Assembly (NCBI GenBank): GCA_963789225.1
Contig: CAWBKD010000046.1
Coordinates: 310,001 to 374,000 of the forward strand
Length of the DNA: 64,000 bases
From: Palsa-504 sp963789225
Lineage (GTDB): Bacteria; Actinomycetota; Actinomycetes; Streptosporangiales; Streptosporangiaceae
Direction: 5' to 3'
Part shown: in pieces, positions 59,061 to 64,000 of the stretch
Position numbering within the stretch: position 1 is the stretch's first letter
Layout: every line of letters begins with the position of its first letter
Made by a program: the position numbers and the translations under genes
Notes under the pieces: generated by a model
Databases searched by the model: none
Told to the model about the DNA's origin: nothing
Seen by the model: the letters and a program-made list of their open reading frames with translations, nothing else

Positions 59061-60596
59061 TCAGGCCTGCGCGTACCTGGCCCGCAGCTCCGCCTTCATC
59101 AGCTTGCCCGCCTCGCTGCGCGGCAGGTGATCCACGAAGCGCACGGTCCTGGGCGCCTTGAAGCCGGCGATCTTCGACCTGACGAACGCGATGATCTCCT
59201 GCTCGAGCTCCGGTCCTGGCACGGCGCCGGGGGCGGGCTGCACGAAGGCGGCGACGGACTCGCCCATCTCCGGGTCGGGCAGGCCGATGACCGCGACGTC
59301 GTAGACGGCTGGGTGAAGCGCGAGGACGTTCTCGGTCTCCTGCGGGTAGATGTTGACGCCGCCGGAGATGATCGTGAACGCCTTGCGGTCGGTCAGGAAC
59401 AAGAAGCCGTCCTCGTCGAGGTGGCCGATGTCGCCGAGGGTGGTCCAGGCCGGATGCTCGGGGTGCTGGGACGCGCGGGTCTTGTCCGGGTCGTTGTGGT
59501 AGGCGAACGGGACCTCCTCACGCTCGAAGTAGACGCCGCCGGTCTGGCCCGGGGCGAGCTCGGTCCCGTCCTCGGCGCAGATCCGCAACGTCCCGAAGAT
59601 GGCCCGGCCCACGGTGCCCGGCCTGGTCAGCCAGGTCGCGCTGTCGACGGCCGTCATGCCGTTGCCCTCGGTGCCCGCGTAGTACTCCACCAGGACGGGT
59701 CCCCACCAGTCGATCATCTTCTGCTTGACCTCGACCGGGCACGGGGCCGCGGCGTGGATGGCGACCCGCAGGCTCGAGACGTCGTAGCGCTCCCTGACCT
59801 CCGGCGGCAGTTGCAGCATCCGGACGAACATGGTCGGCACGAACTGCGCGTGCGTGACGTGGTGCTCCTGGATCGTGGCCAGTGCCTGCTCGGCGTCGAA
59901 CCGCTTCATCATGACCACGGTGCCGCCGAGGGACTGGATCGCGCCGCACCACCGCAGCGGGGCCGCGTGGTAGATCGGCCCGGGCGACAGGTACACGCAG
60001 GCGCGGTTGACGCCGAAGAACATGCTCGCCAGCATCGCCAGGGACTCGCCGGCCTCGGAGACCTGGATGGCGGGCAGCGGCGGCCGGACGCCCTTGGGCC
60101 GGCCGGTGGTGCCCGAGGAATACAGCATCGTGGCGCCGTGCGGCTGGTCGGCGAACGGCTCCGCCGACGCCGCGGCGATCGTATCCTCGTAGCTGTCGTA
60201 GCCGGTGACCGGGCCGCCGAAGGCCAGCCGCAGCCTCACCCCTGCGGTCTGGTCCGCGATCGCCGCCGCGGTGGCCGCCTGCTCGGCGGACACGATGAGC
60301 ACCGCCGCGCCTGAGTCGCTGACGATGTACGCGACCTCGTCCGGCTTGAGGTGGTAGTTGACGGCGGTGATGTACAGGCCCGAGCGCATCGCGGCCCAGT
60401 AGACCTCGAAGGCGCGCAGGTGGTTCTCGGTGAGCAGCGCCACCACGTCACCTGGGCGTAGGCCCGCCGCGCGCAGGACGCGCGCCAGCTGGGCCGAACG
60501 GCGGTCGAGCTCACCGTAGCTGAGCGTCTCGCCGGTCCCGGTCATCACGGCTGCGATCGCGTCCGGTGTATCGGCGGCGTACGTTCCTGGATGCAT
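59061..60596 (-). CDS. Acyl-CoA synthetase (AMP-forming), FadD-like
   Basis: The 511-residue product has the adenylate-forming motifs: MLYSSGTTGRPKG (P-loop) near residue 160, YYAGTEGNG (A5-like), TLGDIGHLDEDGFLFLTDR with the conserved Asp and DR, and GEAGK-like RSEAGKLMKAEL with the catalytic Lys near the end. The specificity is unknown; the neighbours suggest fatty, terpenoid or steroid-derived acids. ATG 60596 is the start. MaoC-like gene lies 25 bp upstream. Confidence 0.92.
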   Translation of the reverse strand: MHPGTYAADTPDAIAAVMTGTGETLSYGELDRRSAQLARVLRAAGLRPGDVVALLTENHLRAFEVYWAAMRSGLYITAVNYHLKPDEVAYIVSDSGAAVLIVSAEQAATAAAIADQTAGVRLRLAFGGPVTGYDSYEDTIAAASAEPFADQPHGATMLYSSGTTGRPKGVRPPLPAIQVSEAGESLAMLASMFFGVNRACVYLSPGPIYHAAPLRWCGAIQSLGGTVVMMKRFDAEQALATIQEHHVTHAQFVPTMFVRMLQLPPEVRERYDVSSLRVAIHAAAPCPVEVKQKMIDWWGPVLVEYYAGTEGNGMTAVDSATWLTRPGTVGRAIFGTLRICAEDGTELAPGQTGGVYFEREEVPFAYHNDPDKTRASQHPEHPAWTTLGDIGHLDEDGFLFLTDRKAFTIISGGVNIYPQETENVLALHPAVYDVAVIGLPDPEMGESVAAFVQPAPGAVPGPELEQEIIAFVRSKIAGFKAPRTVRFVDHLPRSEAGKLMKAELRARYAQA

Positions 60597-60621
60597 GACC
60601 GCAGTGTAGATAACGGCCGGA

Positions 60622-61626
60622 TCAGGCGACTACGGCCACGTAGCGCCAGTCGAGGACGCCGCGCGGCGCGAGCCCGCCAGGGGCGTCGGCGCGGACCTGG
60701 GAGCGCAGGTGGACCAGGGCTCCCCCGCCCGGCAGGTGGTCGACCTGCTCCACGGAGATCGTGCTGCGCAGCGTGTCACCCTCGTGCACCGGCCCCAGGT
60801 GGTCGCAGCCGTGCCAGGCCGCCACGGTGACGATCGAGGGCAGCGAACGGGTGGCCTGAGCCAGCGCCAGGCCGATGGCGTGCCCGCCGTAGACCAGGTG
60901 CTGGCCGCCGGCCGCGGCGGCGTCGTGGTGCACCATCGCCACGTTGAGGGTCAGCCTGGCCAGTTCCGGGGCGGCGGAGACCACGTCGCCGCCGACCGCC
61001 GGCCAGCTCTGCCCCGCGCGCAGCGCGGAAGGGCGGGGCCCGGCCGACCGCTCGGCGAACCGGTCCAGGCGCCAGCCGCCGACTAGCGCCCCGAGGCCCT
61101 CGGGCGCGTCCTTCGGGACAACCGGGTCCAGCTCGTCGGCGTGCCCGGTCTGCCCGCCAGCCTGCCGCAGCGGCAGCATGGCGCACCGCCAGTAGTCAAG
61201 CACCGGCCGGGATTGCTGGTCTACGGTGCTGATCCGCAGGACCGCCAGCCCGGTCGGCGCGCGGCCCTCGCGCGGCTGGTTCTGCCGCAGCGCGACCACC
61301 CGCGTTACGGTGCGCAGCGTGTCACCCAGCACCGGGACGCGGCGGAACGCCAGCCCGCGGTAGAACAGGTTGGCCTTGGCGTGCTGGGTGACCACGGTCG
61401 ACTGCCCGATCGAGACATCCCAGACCAGGGCGGGCGACGCGATCAGGCCCCCGCCGGTGACCTCGCGGCACAGTTCGCCGTCCAGGGCCAGCGCGAGCCG
61501 GTCCCCCGTTATGGCCTGGTGCGCCGCGGCCAGGCCCGCGGTCAGCGTGAGGCCCGGCGCGCCGGCGAACTCCTGGCCGACCTCCAGCTCGTCAAAGTAC
61601 GGCCCCTCGACCGCCGGAGATGACAT
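60622..61626 (-). CDS. Double-hotdog MaoC-type dehydratase
   Basis: The 334-residue product carries two hotdog halves. In the first, FDELEVGQEFAG and the LTAGLAAAHQAITGDRLALALD region (D/H catalytic pair region), and in the second, LTLNVAMVHHDAAAAGGQHLVYGGHAIGLALAQA. This is the layout of actinobacterial MaoC-like enoyl-CoA hydratases. ATG 61626 has GGAG upstream. It lies 25 bp from the acyl-CoA synthetase and is divergent from nothing, following the MoxR/VWA gene. Confidence 0.85.
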   Translation of the reverse strand: MSSPAVEGPYFDELEVGQEFAGAPGLTLTAGLAAAHQAITGDRLALALDGELCREVTGGGLIASPALVWDVSIGQSTVVTQHAKANLFYRGLAFRRVPVLGDTLRTVTRVVALRQNQPREGRAPTGLAVLRISTVDQQSRPVLDYWRCAMLPLRQAGGQTGHADELDPVVPKDAPEGLGALVGGWRLDRFAERSAGPRPSALRAGQSWPAVGGDVVSAAPELARLTLNVAMVHHDAAAAGGQHLVYGGHAIGLALAQATRSLPSIVTVAAWHGCDHLGPVHEGDTLRSTISVEQVDHLPGGGALVHLRSQVRADAPGGLAPRGVLDWRYVAVVA

Positions 61627-61664
61627 CGATCACTCCCTCTCCGCCGTAGGAGCTCTCATTAGTA

Positions 61665-63542
61665 TCAGGTGCCGCTGCGGGCTTGATCGGCGTCGCGGTT
61701 CTCCAGCAGGCGGTCCAGGACCGCGCCGGCCTCGAGCGGATGGGCCAGGGCGCCCCAGCGGGCGCCGGTCACGTCGGCCAGGTGGGCGGCCTGGTCGTGA
61801 TCGTCGGCCGGGGCCAGGATGATCAGCTCAGGCAGACTGCGGGCGGTCTGCTCGGTGTCGTCCTCGTCGGTGCTGCGGCAGTCGGACAGCAGGATGACCA
61901 CCCGGCGGCGGGCCTGGGCCCGGGCCAGCTGCTCGTGCGCGGCCTGCAGGGCGGCGGCCAGCCTGGTCACCCCGTGCCCGCGCAGGCGGAGCAGGCGCTC
62001 GGCGACGGTGGCGGGCTGGATATCGCTGACCAGGGGGCGGAGGACATCGACGGTCCCGGCGAAGGACAGGACGGCGTGCTCCTGCGGGGCCCGCAGCGCG
62101 CACGCGGCGGCGACCGTCGCCGCGGCCGCCAGCCGGCCGCCGCTCATCGAGCCTGACCGGTCGACCACGACCGCGAACGCCGTGCGGGGCCTGGCCCACT
62201 GCACCGTGGTCAGGTCGTCGTGCGCCACCGGCCTGGCCTCGGTGCGGGCCGCCGACACACCCTCGACCGAGGCGTCGATGTCGAGGTCGCCGTCCAGGGC
62301 GCCGCGGGCGGGCCGGAGCCGGGATACGCCCCGCATCGACGTCCGCCCGGCGCGGGCACGCTCGAGCACCAGGGCCGAGCAGAGGCGGATCGCGGCCTCC
62401 CGCAGCCGCTCGTCGGTCGCGACGGTCATGGCCGCGAGCAGCTCGAACGCCGCCGGGTCCTCCCCCAGGGCCTGGCGGGCGGCCTGCTCGTCCAGCAGGC
62501 CGACCTCGGGGCTGAGCTCGGCGAAGCGGGCGTGGCGGCCCAGCTCGCGCCGCCCGGTCGTGGCGGCCTCGCGCCGTCCGGACTTGGGCGAGCGTGCTGG
62601 CCCCGGGGGGACGACCCCCCGGGACCCCCCCGGTCTTGGAGGGACTGCCCGTCCCCCCAAATCCCCCTGGCCCCCCGGGCTGGTCTCGCCTCCCGCCGCG
62701 TCGCCGTCCGGCCCGGCGGCCCTGACCCGCCGGAAGATCTCCTCGATGACGTCGTCGGCCGACCTGCGGCACGACTCGTGCAGCCGCACCCGCCCGGACA
62801 GGGTGGTCAGGGCCGCGTCCAGGCCCGCCTGCCAGTCGCCGTCGGGCACGGCGCGCAGGCCGGCGAGCTCGGGGACCAGCCGGGCGTAGTCGATGGCCCC
62901 CCGGACCGAGGCGCCTGAGCGCAGGTCGGGGTGGTCGCGGGTGGCGCGGGTCAGCTCCACGGCCTCGGCGATCAGGGCCGGCTTGGCGCCCGAGGCGGAG
63001 AGCCGGACGATCTGGCGCTCGGTATCGGCGTCCTGGTAGCCGACCGAGACGCGGCAGGTCCGGTCGTACAGCGCCGTCGACAGCCGCGACGTCCCGACCG
63101 AGTCGTACGGGTTCATGGCCGCGACCAGCCGGAAGCTCGGGTCCGCGGGGACGCGCCCGAGCCGCGGCACGTTGATCTCGCCCTCGGACATCACGGTCAG
63201 CAGGACGTTGATCGTCTCCTCGGGCACCCGGTTGAGTTCCTCGATGTACAGCAGCCCGCCGCCGCGCATCGCCCGGACCAGCGGGCCGTCGGAGAAGTTC
63301 TCGGGCCGGTAGCCCTGTTCCAGCACCAGCGCCGGGTCGAACGACCCGATCAGGCGGGCCGGGGTCAGCTCGGCGCTCCCCTCGACCAGCACGAACTCGG
63401 TGTGCCTGGACTCCGCGACCTGCCTGAGCAGGGTGGACTTACCCGTGCCCGGCGGGCCCTCGATCAGGATGTGGGCGCCGGACGCGAGCGCGGCCCGCAC
63501 CAGCTCAAGCTCGCGCTGGCGCCCCACCACCTGTATCGACAT
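61665..63542 (-). CDS. MoxR-type AAA+ ATPase fused to a VWA domain
   Basis: The 625-residue product starts with a MoxR/chelatase-like AAA+ domain: LIEGPPGTGKSTLL (Walker A) near residue 30, LLYIEELNRVP (Walker B) near 100, and LVAAMNPYDSVG as sensor. The C-terminal third is a von Willebrand A domain with an intact MIDAS (VVVDRSGSMSGG, LLSDCRS). Between them is a Gly/Pro/Arg linker that contains the second copy of the G-rich repeat. Such proteins insert metals or remodel partner enzymes; within this CoA cluster the partner may be one of the neighbouring enzymes. Length is normal apart from the linker. Confidence 0.88.
   Translation of the reverse strand: MSIQVVGRQRELELVRAALASGAHILIEGPPGTGKSTLLRQVAESRHTEFVLVEGSAELTPARLIGSFDPALVLEQGYRPENFSDGPLVRAMRGGGLLYIEELNRVPEETINVLLTVMSEGEINVPRLGRVPADPSFRLVAAMNPYDSVGTSRLSTALYDRTCRVSVGYQDADTERQIVRLSASGAKPALIAEAVELTRATRDHPDLRSGASVRGAIDYARLVPELAGLRAVPDGDWQAGLDAALTTLSGRVRLHESCRRSADDVIEEIFRRVRAAGPDGDAAGGETSPGGQGDLGGRAVPPRPGGSRGVVPPGPARSPKSGRREAATTGRRELGRHARFAELSPEVGLLDEQAARQALGEDPAAFELLAAMTVATDERLREAAIRLCSALVLERARAGRTSMRGVSRLRPARGALDGDLDIDASVEGVSAARTEARPVAHDDLTTVQWARPRTAFAVVVDRSGSMSGGRLAAAATVAAACALRAPQEHAVLSFAGTVDVLRPLVSDIQPATVAERLLRLRGHGVTRLAAALQAAHEQLARAQARRRVVILLSDCRSTDEDDTEQTARSLPELIILAPADDHDQAAHLADVTGARWGALAHPLEAGAVLDRLLENRDADQARSGT
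62594..62670 (-). repeat. G-rich dispersed repeat, copy B, inside the MoxR/VWA gene
   Basis: Read on the minus strand it shows CAGGGGGATTTGGGGGGA, TCCCTCCA, CCCGGGGGGTCG and CCCGGGGCCAGCAC, aligning block by block with 1511-1583 inside egtA. It lies in the linker between the ATPase and VWA domains and is translated without breaking the frame. Confidence 0.75.
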
Positions 63543-63574
63543 AGCGTCAGAACCCGGGCTGGACCACGCTCGCG

Positions 63575-64000
63575 TCAGTGCTCGTGGACGATGACGCCGC
63601 GGACGTTCCTGCCGGCCAGCAGGTCGTCGTACCCCTCGTTGACCTGGTCCAGGGTGTAGGTCCTGGTGATGATCTCGTCCAGCTTGAGGTCGCCGGCCTG
63701 GTACAGCCCGAGGATCTTCGGGATGTCGTAGGTCGGGTTGCAGTCGCCGAACAGGCTGCCCTTCAGGGTCTTGCGGAACAGGGTCAGGATCGTCCCCGGC
63801 AGCTGGATGGTCGGCTCGAGCAGCTTGCCCAGCCCGGTGACGATCACCACGCCGCCCTTGCCGATCGCGTTGAACCCGGCCCCGATCACCTCGGCCGTCA
63901 TCACGTCCACGGTCAAGATGGCCGAGTCCGCGCCCTGGCCCCTGGTCAGGTCGATGATCGCCTGCTGCGCCTCCTCGGCGGTGCCGAACGCGTGGGTGGC
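63575..64000 (-). CDS. NDMA-dependent-type alcohol dehydrogenase, 5' part outside window
   Basis: The visible 141 residues are the C-terminal part of a zinc-type alcohol dehydrogenase. AEEAQQAIIDLTRGQGAD, FNAIGKGGVVIVTGLG, TLTLFRKTLKGSLFGDCNPTYD-type text (residues ahead of the end) and YTLDQVNEGYDDLLAGRNVRGVIV are typical of the Rxyl_3153 NDMA-dependent group, which uses a tightly bound cofactor. The stop is at 63575 and the frame stays open at base 64000. It is 32 bp ahead of the MoxR/VWA gene, probably the same transcript. Confidence 0.88.
   Translation of the reverse strand, partial: ATHAFGTAEEAQQAIIDLTRGQGADSAILTVDVMTAEVIGAGFNAIGKGGVVIVTGLGKLLEPTIQLPGTILTLFRKTLKGSLFGDCNPTYDIPKILGLYQAGDLKLDEIITRTYTLDQVNEGYDDLLAGRNVRGVIVHEH

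Noticed and set aside
1..64000. tRNA, rRNA or CRISPR arrays
   Set aside because: No T-loop-like sequences with matching acceptor stems, no rRNA text and no regularly spaced direct repeats were seen; the 126-bp repeats are TPR-coding.

Overview
The window is high-GC, densely coded DNA with GTG and TTG starts, many ATGA or TGATG stop/start overlaps, an ergothioneine operon, a SteA protein, TlyA, DUF397/DUF5753 regulator pairs and an Nramp-like transporter. This points to a filamentous or soil actinomycete (class Actinomycetes). The genus cannot be fixed from the sequence; a Streptosporangiales-like lineage is a guess.

Layout. 1-5.8 kb: the 5' part of steA, then divergently the complete egtABCD operon. 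5.9-8.7 kb: a large DUF4062/NB-ARC/TPR STAND protein. 8.7-21.9 kb: a disturbed stretch in which working genes (NUDIX, MOSC, ABM monooxygenase, acyl-CoA dehydrogenase, flavodoxin, enoyl-CoA hydratase-like) alternate with fragments of a sigma factor, a methyltransferase, two IS5-type elements, a glyoxalase duplicate, a family-39 glycosyltransferase and a CGNR zinc finger. 20.3-25.6 kb: a tight minus-strand operon (small hypothetical, tlyA, nadK, recN, membrane protein). 25.7-33.4 kb: an SCP2-like protein, histidine phosphatase, DoxX-like protein, cutA, a purC with a frameshifted 3' end, a MarR regulator with a probable leaderless promoter and operator, secreted proteins and a TetR/methyltransferase pair. 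33.5-45.6 kb: a Ser/Thr kinase fused to an extracellular propeller-like region, a TetR/MFS pair, a DUF5753 regulator, hrpA and a YbaK-like deacylase. 45.7-48.4 kb: an exported protein and an NRAMP-related transporter preceded by a long hairpin-rich leader. 48.4-55.3 kb: a mobile-element region with a tyrosine recombinase next to a broken methyltransferase, a nucleotidyltransferase, a two-DTG aspartic protease, a DUF397/DUF5753 pair and small element-type genes. 55.3-64 kb: a membrane protein with a Y/G/Q/P-rich tail and a minus-strand CoA-chemistry cluster (thiolase, CoA-transferase, acyl-CoA synthetase, double-hotdog dehydratase, MoxR/VWA protein, NDMA-dependent-type alcohol dehydrogenase).

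How genes work together. EgtA makes gamma-glutamylcysteine, EgtD makes hercynine, EgtB joins them and EgtC trims glutamate; the final lyase EgtE is not in the window. The 56.6-64 kb genes look like a catabolic or remodelling module for acyl-CoA substrates. The most notable signals are a shared ~75-bp G-rich repeat sitting in-frame inside egtA and inside the MoxR/VWA gene 61 kb away, the NRAMP-related transporter that lacks canonical Mn/Fe-binding residues and has a structured leader, the double-DTG protease, and the unusually high number of truncated genes.
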